From: Albugo candida
Taxonomy: Eukaryota > Oomycota > Peronosporomycetes > Albuginales > Albuginaceae
Assembly: GCA_905220665.1 (NCBI GenBank)
Contig: CAJNAR010000147.1
Location: forward strand, 62,001 to 126,000
Direction: 5' to 3'
DNA: 64,000 bases
The notes under the pieces are model-generated. The model saw nothing but the letters and a program-made list of their open reading frames with translations, did no database searches and had not been told where the DNA came from. A program made the translations under genes and the position numbers. Of the stretch, positions 46,241 through 57,870 are shown piece by piece; within the stretch, counting starts at the first letter, position 1, and each line of letters starts with the position of its first letter.

Positions 46241-47291
46241 ATGTCAGCTAAGGCAAAATCCGATTGGAGATGGAATTTATGGAGCCCTGTAGATCGCGAT
46301 TGGGACCGTACTTTACTCATACGAGCAAAGGAGCAACTATGTAACTATACGCTACCTGAAAGCGCAATGCGAATCCCTTTTATCATTCATCAAATTTGGC
46401 TCGGTCCGCACCCGATTCCTGCGTTCTGTCTGCAACAAATGAAGACATGGCAGCAAATACATCCAAAATGGGACTATGTGAGAATACACGCATGTTATTC
46501 CTCCGTCTGACCTCTGAATATGCATATTAGAAACTGTGGACGGACAATGAACTTTCAACGCTAAAGCTCCGAAATGAAGTGAGTCAATTTCTCCTATTCA
46601 CACTGTACTGAATACATCTCAAAATGCGAAGAATCGCTTCAATTTGGCAGCGAACTTTGGCGAGAAAAGTGATATCTTGCGATATGAAATCCTACTGCAA
46701 TTTGGCGGGCTTTATGTGGATGTGGATTTCAAATGTCTTAAATCATTCGAAAGTTTGTGCAAAGTGAGAAGTATTCATTCACATTATCCATTCGTTGATC
46801 TCACTCGCGTTGAGACTTTCTCATTCGTCACAGGAATTTCAAACACGAGTGTCTTCGAATTGAACAATGGGCTTCTCGCATGCACACAGCATCACCCAAT
46901 CATGAGAGAATTAGTCGACACTCTCGCAACACAAAACCCGGCGATGGCACTGACAGACGCGCGAATACTCGGCAATATCGCAGACTTCACGACAGGAAAG
47001 TTTTTTATGCGTCAATCCACTGAATTCATGCAGACAATCAGCCAAACCGGTCCAGGTCTTTTAACAAAAACATTCATGCGAGCAATTGGATGGAAAAGCG
47101 GCAATAAAATCATTCCTGGGTTTCTTCCCCGTTCAGAATCAGACAATGTCATCGCATTACCATCCGAATATTTCTATCCCATTCCAAACCATCTTTCTCA
47201 TCAAAAGATGCTCGATTTCAAATTACCTGTAGAAGCTATGGCTGTGCACTACTGGTCAAGAACATGGCAGACAAATAGCTTGAGAGGATAA
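46241..47291 (+). CDS. GT32-type glycosyltransferase (DXD sugar-binding)
   Basis: Three exons, about 310 residues. It starts MSAKAKSDWRWNLWSP and continues PFIIHQIWLGPHPIPAFC and MKTWQQIHPKWDY, the opening of the Gly_transf_sug family (OCH1-like). After a short exon (KLWTDNELSTLKLRNE), the catalytic core has NLAANFGEKSDILRYEILLQ and GGLYVDVDFKCLKS, where DVD is the metal/sugar-nucleotide-binding DXD motif. C-terminal part: YFYPIPNHLSHQK and AVHYWSRTWQTN. No signal peptide or membrane anchor was recognised at the N-terminus, so it may be cytosolic or lack an upstream exon. The sugar donor and acceptor are unknown; family members transfer mannose or related sugars to glycans, lipids or proteins. 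Confidence 0.8.
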
Positions 47292-47336
47292 ATGCCAACA
47301 ATTTCAGCATTTTGATTCAAGTGAAAGTGAGGAAAA

Positions 47337-47885
47337 TCATGCAGAAGTCACACTCTCCCATGAATTTGATTCGTACAGACCAATCATGACGCCATCTGGA
47401 CTTCGAACTGCGGCAATCTGACACGAAATTACGTGAAGATATAAGCAATGTCTACAGGCTTCATACCTTTCCATGCGCTGGGTACTTGATGGGTCCATCC
47501 AATGTCGCTCCCAGCGTCAAAAGACGTGGTATCAAGTCGTCCATATTCTCAATATTGAAATTCAGGAAAGGGGAGTATCCCGTGCTGCAAACAGCCTCAC
47601 TGCAATCACATAATTCTCAGTTGACATAAGCGGATGATTAGTACCATTGAGACCTTACTTTTGCGCAGCTTTAATACAGAGCGGTATACCGGATTTTGTA
47701 TCAAATTCCGCAAAGCTCTCGGTCGATTTGATCAGTGATAGCCTCAATCCAGACTGAAAGAATTCCGTCGATCGCGTGAGATCGCGGCTTAGAATCAATA
47801 GCTGTCGTAACTGCATCACCGTGTCGCCCGTATCATATGATACATTGTCAGTACACATATCCTCTATCCTTTGATCCGAATACAT
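47337..47885 (-). CDS. Glyoxalase/bleomycin-resistance fold protein
   Basis: VOC-superfamily protein of about 150 residues in three exons. Typical start of the fold: QLRQLLILSRDLTRSTEFF followed by SGLRLSLIKSTESFAEFDT. The second exon reads NFNIENMDDLIPRLLTLGAT with LDGPIKYPAHGK, and the last AAVRSPDGVMIGLYESNS, the closing strand with the family GxxxxY/E pattern. The glyoxalase/dioxygenase fold binds a metal, but the ligands could not be assigned by eye. The start could be 47885 (MYSDQ), 47858 or 47813; the last would leave a longer gap to the divergent dynactin gene. The ATG of MEMPSH (47918) would overlap that gene. Confidence 0.75.
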
Positions 47886-47889
47886 CTTA

Positions 47890-49344
47890 ATGATGTACGA
47901 ATGCGACGGCATTTCCATCCGTTATGGATGCCCTTGCGGTGAGATGGTCCCGCTTCCATTGCTTTTCTACAGCACACTATGCCATAAACTTGTCTGTAGA
48001 AAGCCTTGCTGCAGCGTACAGGAGTTTGAAGCTTATTATTGCGCCAATTTACTGATAAATTTTCCATCTAAAGAAGCCAATATGTATCAGAATCGATCGA
48101 GTCGGAGCTTCGCGTGCGCAACTTGTACCTCGATCCTTTCCACAGTCTTTGACGACTCCATTGGAAAGTATTATTTCCTATGTCCTCACTGTCGCTGGGA
48201 CTCTGCGTCCACCGTAAATCTGATGGAAGAAGATCCTGATCTTCTGCTCATGTCGGCGATCGCTCGAGAACGAGAGACTCCACAGGAAGATATTTTCCAC
48301 GCTTTATTGTCATTCCATCAAAAAAACACGGAGAAAACCACCGATAGCGATACGGATCGCCAATTTGCCACATCGGAGAAGAGAACGACAGCCATGTTGA
48401 GCCTTCAAAGAGACCAAGAAAAGATCCAAAGAAGACGTGAGAAATCGTATGAACGAGGCGTTTGGAAGATGGAAACCATGCTGGAATCTCTGGAAGAGCG
48501 AAAGACATGGCTGGAGAATGCATGGAAAGAAATTGAATGGACCGAATTGAGACAGCAGCTTTCCTCATACGCGTCCAATGAATCGACAGCTGGTCTGGAC
48601 GATCGGAATATCAATCTCATTCAAGATTTGGCCAAAGTCTCTGATATGAGCGCATTGTCGAATTTGAAGCAGCGATTTCTCGCACCGTTGGAACAGCATC
48701 GAAATGTGGCAAATTTGTATCCCTTTCGACCTTGTTTACGAACGAAAAAGACTTGGAGGTGTGTTGAATCGATGAAGAAAGGAAGTGCCGGAATTCTCGT
48801 GAAGCCTCACATCAGCCCACTAAGTGGGGATAGTTCTCTTCCGGTTCCCGGGACTTGGTTCAAGAAAGCCACATTGGCAGTTCATTACATTCCAATGATA
48901 ACATTTGTCCAACTTCCTCGTAAAAGATCATCGGAATGTGAATCGTATCGATACTTTACGATCCTTCTGATTGAGAATCCAATGGATGAATGGATTCAGC
49001 TAGTTCTTCAGCATCGGTCTGAGAATGATGGGAATGCAGAGGTAACGAAAGCATCCACGTCTTCGTACTTTTCACCATAAAGTCTTCAGGTTATTCTCGA
49101 TGACACGCCAATCTATATCGGCCCGTACGAAGACCCGACAATAGCTGACGCATTCTCTAATGAGAATACCATTGCAACGGGACAAGCGCAGAATCCAATG
49201 ATCGTCAGTAGCGGTCGTAATCTCGTTCAAGTTCAATTGGAGGTCGAGAAGTTCTTTTTCTTGCATGCCTTGAAACCAATTGATGTGCGTTTTGTAGATC
49301 ACCTCACAAGACAAAGCATCTTTGACGTTTGGATTTTGGGTTGA
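47890..49344 (+). CDS. Dynactin subunit 4 (p62/DCTN4)
   Basis: Pointed-end subunit of dynactin, the cofactor for cytoplasmic dynein. Two exons give about 470 residues. The N-terminus carries Cys-rich, zinc-binding type clusters: RYGCPCGEMVPLPLLFYSTL, CHKLVCRKPCC, FACATCTSI and YYFLCPHCRWDS, the last being a known p62 signature. A coiled-coil middle follows (KIQRRREKSYERGVWKMETM, SLEERKTWLENAWKEIEW). The C-terminus has PLEQHRNVANLYPFRP and the beta-rich end domain (PIYIGPYEDPTIADA, GRNLVQVQLEVEKFF). A short intron near 49040-49088 separates the last exon. ATG at 47890 is followed by a second ATG; the start is only a few bases from that of the divergent glyoxalase gene. Confidence 0.85.
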
Positions 49345-49522
49345 GATTGTAAAATGGGATCCCGCTTTGCGCGAACAAATTGAAGAGAGTCGTCAGAGAT
49401 TTCCCGTTGAGTTAAAGGCCACAGTTGATTGAAAGGAACAACTGAAAGCGCTGTATTTGGCCACTTCTTATTCCAATAAAGTCTCTGTTTTTATTCAATG
49501 GAATTTTCTTGATTCGCTTCCT

Positions 49523-52500
49523 TCAGGGACTGGAGTTGGACACGAAGCGCTGCAGATATTCGACGTTATGGCGTGACCACACTCGAGAAAGTGAAGTACC
49601 TTTCTTGTCAAGACCAGCGTGTATCAACGCAAGCAAGTGATGGAGCAGTCTTGACTCCACACGACCTACACCAACTGAGGTACTCGTCTTGATTGAGTGT
49701 TGATTGCTTTGAAGGCGGTCGTATATTTCTTCGGCATCTCGAATGATTTGCATTGGTAACCCACACATTTTGGCAGCCTGTATTCCATATTTTGGGTATT
49801 CCGGACAAGCGCCATCATTCAACGTGTGAAAGTATCGAACATTCGTCTACAGAGAAAGTGAGATGAATGTAAGAGTTCCAAAGCACATCATCTTACCTCT
49901 GAAAAAGAGGCAGCCAAATGGTAACATTTGCAGTTGATGTATACATTCGCTAATTCATTCAGTTGGCGGAAATGCGTTGCAAAACAAGTGTAAATGCCTT
50001 TTGCAATCAGATTCTCACTGATACTCCACGCCAATGCACAGCCTTCATCACTAGCTGTACCGCGACCCAATTCATCGACAAGCACGAGCGAAGCTTTTGT
50101 CGCTTTCTCAAGGATAAAAGCTGTTTCGGTCATTTCTACTTTGAATGTGCTGGCGTTCTCTTCCATATCGTCTGACGTTCCGAAACGTGTGCAAATTCGA
50201 TCTCGTAGAGGAAGAAAGGCGGCTACGGCGGGAACGTAGCAGCCCATATGTGCGAGTATCGTGATGATCGCCACTGATTTCATGTACGTCGTCTTTCCTG
50301 CACAATTGGATCCTGAAATGACTACGACAGAGATATGTAAGGCTACTCCAAAGCCATGGCGACCGATGTACCATGAAAAGTGCTCATCGAGTCAAAGTAC
50401 TTGACACATTGTGAGGGGTTGCTGGGTATCGAGATTCAGTAGTCGTACCAGATCATTTGCTACGTAATTTCGCTCCCGTATCGATCGCTCCACTAATGGA
50501 TGTCTCCCTTGCTTGATTACGAGATTTCCACGCTCGAAAATAACGGGTCGGGTATCTAATCACAAAGCTGATGGATTCTACAAATGACGATGGCGATATG
50601 CTGTACATGGCTTCTCGATAGGTGACAGCGCAATCATATTTGTAAAGCTTCCAGAGAATTGTCATGTACTCGGTCATCGTGGTGATCGTCAAACAAATAC
50701 CTCAAGAGCATGTCCAGTAGCCCGATGCACTCCACCATTGAATATAATTCCGAGGCGTATGGGCGAATTATCTTCAATAAATCTTGTACAACGCCATTCG
50801 AAAGCTTGTAAACGGCAATCATGGACTCTTGGAGCCGATCATTGAGTGAGCTTAATTCTATTGTTGTGCACTGGATAACTGAGTACAAGACTTTCAAAGA
50901 AGAGTTAAGAGCAAATCAGTGATCGTTTCGTCGTACTTTTCTTCTTCACGACCCGCTTGATCAGTACGGAAGGAGCATTTTGCACGCTGGAAGGTATCGT
51001 CAAGTGATATCCTTTGAGGTCTCTAATGTCAACAACGCTAACATCATCCTGTATAATGCTGAAGTGTGCGTGCATACGTGTAAGCCAGTCGAATAGGAAT
51101 CTTTAACGTCTCATTATACTCTTGAACGTGCTCATAGACTTTCTCAATAGTATCCAAATACGTTCTTCTGGCTACGTCGAGCATTCCGTGGATTCCTGCA
51201 CGAACGGCGAAGCACACTTGTATCCTTTTCTGAGCACACGATTTTGTAGGGACGACTCTATCGAAAAAAGAGCTGAAAGCTTCATCAAAATTGTTATTTA
51301 ACCCATAAACCTGTCACTGATGACACGAGCGATTTCTTGCTGAAGAGATCTGAATTGAGGACACTGGAGGCTACGAGCGAGCTTTAGACGTCATCATATG
51401 ACACGATCGCCTCCACCTCTGAAGGATCGGTTGTAATAGCTTGGGAGGAGATTTCAACGTGCGATATTTCTCTTCGATGCAAGAAGCGAGCGCTGGGAGA
51501 CATTCCAATATTCGCTTTAATTCAATAATGTTGATTATCGCCATGCGAGAAACGCGAGGAGTAATGGCTTTTGGAATAAAGACAAGTTGTCCCTGACGTT
51601 GACGATAAAGAATATCAGTATTCACAAGCCAGTATTCCGTGCATACAAGAAGACGATCCAGATGCGTGAAGTTGCAGAGTTGATCCATCACATCAAAAAA
51701 CCATCCAGGATGCTCCAGGAATAATGTCACGACTTCTTGTCGAGAAATACTATCGGACGGATAGCATCAATGCGAGTCGTATTTGTTCATCCACATTTCC
51801 TTACATCGTATTCAAATGACATGGAGGCTGTAGGATCTACAAAATGCTTGAAAAATGACTGATTCTGTATAATGGGATATGCTGACCGTCGATCTCAAAA
51901 GCCGATTCCCAGCAGTGGTTTTGGTGTTGTTCAGTATTCCTAATAGCGACTACGATCTCTTGTGTAGAGATACAAAGAGGATCCGATGGAATTGTACTGA
52001 CTTGCTTCTTGGAGTTGCCGCGAGTACACTCTAATAGCTCCAGGGATTTTATGGTGGAATAGTCCATCAATAGCCTATTCAATGCGGCATTCACAACAAC
52101 CTATTCGAGGATTAGTCTTTGCATATGTGATTTCGTATTCCATACTTTGATCGATCGTTCTGCGAGATAGACCCCCTGTACAAACTCAATGTATCGAAAT
52201 AAGCACGCAACAGCTGCCATCAAAACGTAATCCTTTGCATGAGACAGATTTGAGCATTGTAAATGTCACTCATTCCATCGAATGACGCACCCGCGTGATG
52301 TTGAGATCACTACAATGTGTCATAACTCGCTTCAAATCTTCTCCTCCCTTTGTTTGACTGGTTGTATTGTATGCACGATGAGTTTTGGATCTTTTCGACC
52401 GATCACTCACTCGAAATATTTCCGCGCGAGCGGAATTATTTTGCACATTGTGTTCGCCAAACGATTTGCAATTTCTCCATTCACTCGTTGCTTTTGTAGT

Positions 52501-52904
52501 GTTTCCACAACAAGGATTTCTTTCGGCTACAAGTTCCCCACATATTAGCAAAAGATCTCTCCTCGAATCCCCATACTTGCAATGCCTCCAGCAGCGAAAT
52601 GCTTTCCACATAATGAGCCGAATCGATGATGTTCCATAATAAAAGCTCATGAGGTGACGATAGATCGATCATCGCGATCCCTAACGCTGTAAAAGTAATT
52701 CTTTTTGCCCATGAGTATCTGGAACGTACCTAATTCTCTGGATCGATTTTCGGAGATGGCTGCAATGAGAACTGTGTCATTGGCATTTTCGGTATTAATC
52801 TCAAGTGCTGTCTTGCAGGTTTTCTTCATCCCACTGGCGGAATTGGGGGATTTGACGTCGCTTTTTTGCGGACATATTTCCATTTGGTGGGTTTCTCGCT
52901 GCAT
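49523..52904 (-). CDS. MSH4: MutS homologue 4 (MSH4), meiotic recombination
   Basis: Acts with MSH5 to stabilise meiotic recombination intermediates and promote crossovers. The first exon has VLIAAISENRSRELGTFQI, matching the MSH4 N-terminal core (VIAAIIEGRGLARGEIG). Further exons show LLMDYSTIKSLELLECTRG, the MSH domain III core, and YKLSNGVVQDLLKI with LLDMLLRYLF. The ATPase domain has Walker A SGSNCAGKTTYMKSVAII, GSYVPA-like GCYVPAVAAFLP, and Walker B LVLVDELGRGTASDEG, then CFATHFRQLNEL. The C-terminus is YGIQAAKMCGLPMQII. About 13 exons; several internal ones are hard to place. The MutS mismatch-recognition domain I appears absent, as in MSH4. A start at 52904 is used; the next ATG downstream is possible. 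Confidence 0.85.
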
Positions 52905-53751
52905 TGTGCAACTTCAAGTCTTTGGTTGATTTTGTTATTTACGATAGTAGAGCGTGTAATTGTGTTATTTATATGAGATTGTTCGCTCGATCTGTTTGAC
53001 AACAAGTTCAAATGTGTAAACGGAAAAACAAAGAACCAAAAGAACTGTACTTACTGTCGACATTTACGAATATCTTGCGTAAAGGCTTCGCGTTCTCAGC
53101 ATTCGCTTACATTATATCTCAGCCTGTGAGTAGACGCTGGAGTTTGTGCATTGAGCTGAGTGCTAGTGCTTCTTGTATTCCGAACTGAAATGGATAATCT
53201 GATCGATATGTAAATCACAATACTTATGATCACAGATTTGTGTGAATTAACATGCTGATCAGAATATCCATTTCAGTACTGAATACGCACGGATCATGTG
53301 CTAAGCAATGCAACAGAATGAGAGCATGTGCCGCCTCTCAATCGCAAGATTATTGACGTGTATGCTTCAACAAATCGATTACTACTTTTCCATTTACCCT
53401 TTGCTGCGATAGAAAGCCTAATTCGATAATCAAAAAGGGTAGTACTATAACACTTTGGCCAAACCGGCTACTTGCATCCATCCGCATAACTAAGAAACTT
53501 CGTTCGTCATACGACAGCGATTCTTGGGCCGTAGTAATTGCCTCAAATCACCGCACCCAGTCCCGCGAATCTGCTTTAACTATTTTGTAATACCTATCAT
53601 TTACGATTATATCGTTATTCTCTCTCTCAGATGAATCGGAAATAACTGTCCGATACGAACAGCGACTAAAAATATGTTTTCGCATCTCATAACACATTTT
53701 CCACCCTCTTGCCAGCTACTTTTTACACATTCGATCGTAATCAGTAAATCG
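52905..53751. other. Intergenic region with a palindrome
   Basis: About 850 bases, AT-rich, between divergent MSH4 and the ECM4-type gene; it holds their promoters and the imperfect inverted repeat described separately. No other gene seen. Confidence 0.5.
53175..53286. repeat. Imperfect inverted repeat, about 30-nt arms
   Basis: The left arm (53175-53204) contains ctgaaatggataatctgatc; the right arm (53257-53286) contains its near-exact complement, gatcagaatatccatttcag. Three mismatches in 30 positions, spacer 52 bases with some further pairing. It could form a long hairpin, or be a degenerate MITE, but no target-site duplication was identified. Confidence 0.6.
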
Positions 53752-54904
53752 ATGGCGTCATTTTTCGCTGGTAAATCACTCGTTTCAGACAAAGGCAGCT
53801 TTCTTCGACCGGACAGTATATTTCGTCGGTGGATTGAGCCAGTTTCCAACCCGAATGCCGTGTTTCCCGCAGGTACGTTTCCTACAAAAGAATCGAGGCC
53901 CTGCCTCACTGTCATATTACAGCAAAAGATCGGTACCATCTGTACATTTCGTACGCCTGTCCTTGGGCAACACGCTGTCTTGCAACTTTGTATCTTAAGA
54001 AATTGGACGAATTCATCGGGGTATCCGTAGTACATCCCGTGTTTCAGCGTACCCGACCGAATGATCCTCAGGATAAACACGCTGGATGGGCGTTTGTTGA
54101 TCCAAAGAAGACGCCAACCTTACCCGGTCCTACCGGGTTGGGATCTTACTCATCAGAAGGAGCGACTTTAGATACAATCAACCATTGTAACTTTGTCCGC
54201 GATCTGTACGAGATGTGCTACAAAGGCGAAGTACGATACACTGTGCCAATTTTGTGGGATAAAAAGACGAAAACTATCATCAACAATGAATCGGCTGACA
54301 TTGTGCGCATGTTTAATTCCGCTTTCGACTCTTTCGTGCTATCACCGACCATCGATCTATACCCAAACAAGCTCCAGAATCAAATCGATGAGATTAATGC
54401 GTGGGTGTATGATGGTATCAATAACGGAGTCTACAAATGTGGTTTTGCTCAATCTCAGCAAGCGTACGATGAAGCGGTCGAAACTCTTTTTGCATCTTTG
54501 GATAAAGCTGAAGACATCCTCACCTCTCAGCGATATCTTTGTGGAAGGTGCTTCACAGAGGCAGATTTGAGGCTGTTTATGACTCTGGTACGATTCGACG
54601 AGGTGTATGTGGTGCATTTCAAAACGAATAAGAAGATGATTGAAGACTACCCCAACTTACGAAATGTAAGAATCCTCCTGATCGCTAAAGCGCTTTGTGA
54701 ACTACTCTGACTCGTTTTCAGTATCTTCGTGAGATTTATCAGATGCCAGAAGTCAAGATAGCGATCAATATGCAGCATATCAAGCTTCATTACTATGCAT
54801 CTCATACTCACATCAATACATTTGGTATCGTCCCAATCGGACCAAATTACGACTACAACACAAAACATGATCGAAACAGGCTCAGCGCTGCCCCTACGAA
54901 GTAA
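53752..54904 (+). CDS. Glutathionyl-hydroquinone reductase (ECM4/YqjG-type GST)
   Basis: Glutathione S-transferase of the Xi class that reduces glutathionyl-hydroquinones. Three exons, about 340 residues. The catalytic Cys motif CPWA is in YISYACPWATRCLATLYLK, replacing the Tyr/Ser of other GSTs. Matches along the family are FRRWIEPVSNPNAVFPA, KDRYHLYISYACPWA, VSVVHPVFQ, SEGATLDTINHCNFVRDLYE, TVPILWDKKTKTIINNES, NAWVYDGINNGVYKCGFAQS and LTSQRYLCGRCFTEADLR. C-terminus: EDYPNLRNYLREIYQMPEVK. The start chosen is MASFFAGKSL; an upstream ATG (53674) adds a hydrophobic/Ser-rich stretch that might be a presequence. The gene is complete. Confidence 0.92.
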
Positions 54905-55039
54905 ATTTTGTGCTTTTAAACGCAGATAGTTCTATAAGCATAATAGCAAACACCAGATATTTCTACGCTGAAACGACTTGGATTCTGTAGTCCCTGACGA
55001 GGTGACCGTGCCCACTTCCTTGAACGACCGGTCATTCTC

Positions 55040-56526
55040 ATGGCATCCAAATTTGCAAAGACGCTGCAGATTCCAAGTGAGTTCCCGGAGACAATGCGAG
55101 AATTTGCACGCGAGGTTGTACGTCAACAGGGAAAAGTAGAGACACGCGAAGGCATTATACATTTTGGAGTTTCTTACTTTCAGAGTCGAATTGAGAAACG
55201 CGCAAAGGACACGGAAGAGCCGATTCCAACAGATGCTTCCGTAGCTGCTTATATGAAATATTCTGACGAGCGCATTTACGAGATTTTAAGAGAAATCGTA
55301 CAAAAAGCGATACAACAAAACAACAACAACGCGCGCGTTCCGTATGATCTCCTGAAGAAAGTGATGTGTCAGATAAAAGAGATCTTAAATCTGTCTCCCA
55401 TTGAGCTGAATGCGTTTTACGCTCAAGTGGCGGAAGACGAGGATGCGACCGTCGATCTCTCAGGTGATATTTTTGAGGATACTCTCACTGTGAAAGACTC
55501 ATGAATTTGTGTTTGAGCAGAGATTCTTCCTCTCACATTCAAAGCAGCCAAATATTTGCGAAGTAGCAAAAACGAAAGGGAGTTGAGAGCTCAGAATCTT
55601 GAAAAAAAGTACCAATTACAAGATATGATGCTTCACGGAATGTTTCACGACGAGATGGATAGTATTCTCCGAGATATTCTCCATCGAAATGAAGTGGTAA
55701 AAGCTGGAGTGTTGGGTCGAAAGCACTTGAAAGCGTGTCTGAGGGATGAGGATCTAGGCTTCTCCACCGCGGAAGTGAATGTTCTGATGGCTGAAGCAAC
55801 AAATGACGTCAGTGATGACATGTCTGATTTCATTTCGATTTGTTACACAAAGCTCCAAGACGTATTTTTGCATGGTATTATCGAATTTCCCAGTGAACGA
55901 GAAGCAGTATCAGACTCTTTATACAATGCATTCATCAACGTTGACGAAGACGGATCAGGTCATCTGCCGACCTCTGAGCTCGTGAAAGCGTCTCGAGATG
56001 CTGATGTGGGCCTTACAAAAGTACAAATTGTCGTTTTAATGGCCGAAGCTGAAGAGAATTCGCAGGGTCTCGTAAATTTTGAGAAATATGCGACTCGGGC
56101 CGCTTTGATGGGAGTCTTCTTCATAAGTTTCGAATATCAGCAGCAATTAGCCCAGTTTTCTCGAAAATTTCGTGCCACCAGCGCTTACTATCGAGTTTTC
56201 GATTTGGATCAGCCCGCATTTGAGGTACACTTATTTTTCGAAGTAAACTCATACAGCGTTTGATCGTTCCCTTGTCTTAGGATACTCTTTCAACGGCACT
56301 GGAAACCACAGACGCAGATCAACGTGGTGTCTTGGATCGTGATGAAATTGTGGAAGTAATTCAAAGCTCATTTGGTGACATAACCATACGACAAATGCGA
56401 TGTCTATTGGCATTTGCCGTTAGGAGTTCAAACAGTTTGGAATATGAATACCATTCAATCATTCGAAACGCATTCCAAGCACTTCAGCGGCTTCAAGAGT
56501 ATGACTCCATGATCGCAGAGATGTAG
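55040..56526 (+). CDS. RIIa and EF-hand protein (radial spoke protein 7-like)
   Basis: Three exons of about 430 residues. The N-terminal RIIa-like dimerisation/docking domain is ASKFAKTLQIPSEFPETMRE then FAREVVRQQGK, with the motif found in ROPN1, SPA17 and Chlamydomonas radial spoke proteins RSP7 and RSP11. An intron after DATVDLS (about 55461-55539) leads to AAKYLRSSKNERELRAQNLE, a coiled stretch. The second half has EF-hand-type units: DEDGSGHLPTSELVKASRDA is a good calcium loop; TDADQRGVLDRDEIVEV is another. The combination RIIa plus EF-hand recalls RSP7. A flagellar role fits an organism with motile zoospores, but this is inferred from domains alone. Start is the ATG of MASKFAK. Confidence 0.75.
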
Positions 56527-56586
56527 CTTACGTTTTAGAAAGCCTCCCAACAACTGATAAAACGATAATTTCATACAGACATTTTA

Positions 56587-56914
56587 TGATCTCACACACT
56601 ATTTTTGATACTCCCAAACTTCTGTCAGAAGCATCACAACATCGCTTAAACGCGTTGGATGAGGTAAATCAAAGGTACGTTGTACGTTGTATAGCTCACT
56701 GAGAATTTCGTGTCGTGGAAGCGAGTATCTTAAGCTGGATCTAGAAGCTCACACAGAGATCCTTAGCATTGAATCTTGTGGGCTTAATTTGTACCTTTGT
56801 TGTGTCTCTATTAGCCAAGACGATCGTAAAGTTCGCCATCGTGTCAAGCCGACATTTAGAAATGGTCCATTGCGTCCTTGTGGCCACCTTATATCAGTAC
56901 AAGCATATAATTAG
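56587..56914 (+). CDS. Small hypothetical protein
   Basis: Weakly supported. A first exon gives ISHTIFDTPKLLSEASQHRL then NALDEVNQ, followed by a GT..AG intron (about 56674-56719) and EYLKLDLEAHTEILSIESCG with LN. The heptad-like spacing suggests a small coiled-coil protein of the type found in lysosomal BLOC/BORC subunits, but this is not established. Beyond this point several frames (CCVSISQDDRKVRHRVK and another) are open and splicing is ambiguous. Not recognised. Confidence 0.3.
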
Positions 56915-57003
56915 GTTCTATGCACACCAAATTAAGATTGCGCGAACCATGGATCAGCTACAATGTCATGGAAATAAGATTCATAGAGACATTGCAATGA
57001 GTC

Positions 57004-57785
57004 TTACGTACTGTCACTCGTGCATGCGGCTACGGTGAATCGATGAAGATGCTGCGTTAGCCAGCCCAGTAGATACGCATAACATTGTGTAACTGCGTCT
57101 TCATTTGTGATATCAGAGAAAGCAAAATCACGTGTTTGATTCTTCATAACTCGCAGTAACACTAAAGCTTTTTCAGCATCGTTCAAACCGTCATCTTCTT
57201 TTGTTTTCTCATTCAGCTTGCATATACTTTCAAACTCCATTACAATATATGGAAACGTTAAGTACGATGAGAAAGAATGCAACGTGTATCTACCTGCGCG
57301 GTGTGGCAAAATGAGCTCTTCTCGCCCACAACGATGAGAGTCGGTAACTTCGGTGTCCACGTGGTTGCGGAGCGCAAACCGATTGGGCTTATTGCGACGA
57401 TACAGTCGAATTGATCACACACGTCATTCAGATCGAAGACTGCATCAGCTCCTTCTTCGAATCCGATTGCTGCAAGGCGCTGTATATCATGAGATACGCG
57501 GAACCATTCCGCAACACGACCCATCTTTTCTCTGTTTCGGCAGTCCTCTACGTCTTGATCCGATATTTTCATTCTGACGATAATCACTTTGTACGCTTGC
57601 TCTGCTAATTTGTCCGCAAATGTAATGGCGGAATGGCAAAAAATGTTCTCCTCGGCAGAATGAACAAGAATAACTCCCGTGACAACTCTACCAGCATGAG
57701 ATGCAGGCTGCACCAAGTAAGCCGTCTCTGTACATGTGTCCAACAGCGGTATTTGAATCACATAACCAGCTCCAGGAAGGATCAT
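57004..57785 (-). CDS. Dienelactone-hydrolase-like protein, nucleophile apparently lost
   Basis: Two exons, about 240 residues. Alpha/beta-hydrolase layout of the DLH type: AGRVVTGVILVHSAEENIFC (strand then oxyanion turn), ITFADKLAEQAYKVIIVRMK, then a helix-rich region and LAAIGFEEGADAVFD. In active DLH proteins this last position carries the nucleophile motif G-x-C-x-G (for example GFCWGG); here GFEEGA has Glu in place of Cys/Ser. The acid and His segments are present as APLIV-like LPTLIVVGEKSSFCHTAQ. The second exon adds FESICKLNEKTKEDDGLND. It may therefore be non-catalytic or use another residue. Start is the first ATG, MILPGAG. Confidence 0.7.
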
Positions 57786-57870
57786 CGCGATCCGAAAATT
57801 ACATAAATCTAGGAAAGCAAGTATTTATTTCAGGATCTGATGTCATGCTGACTTGGAATCTATCAGCATC

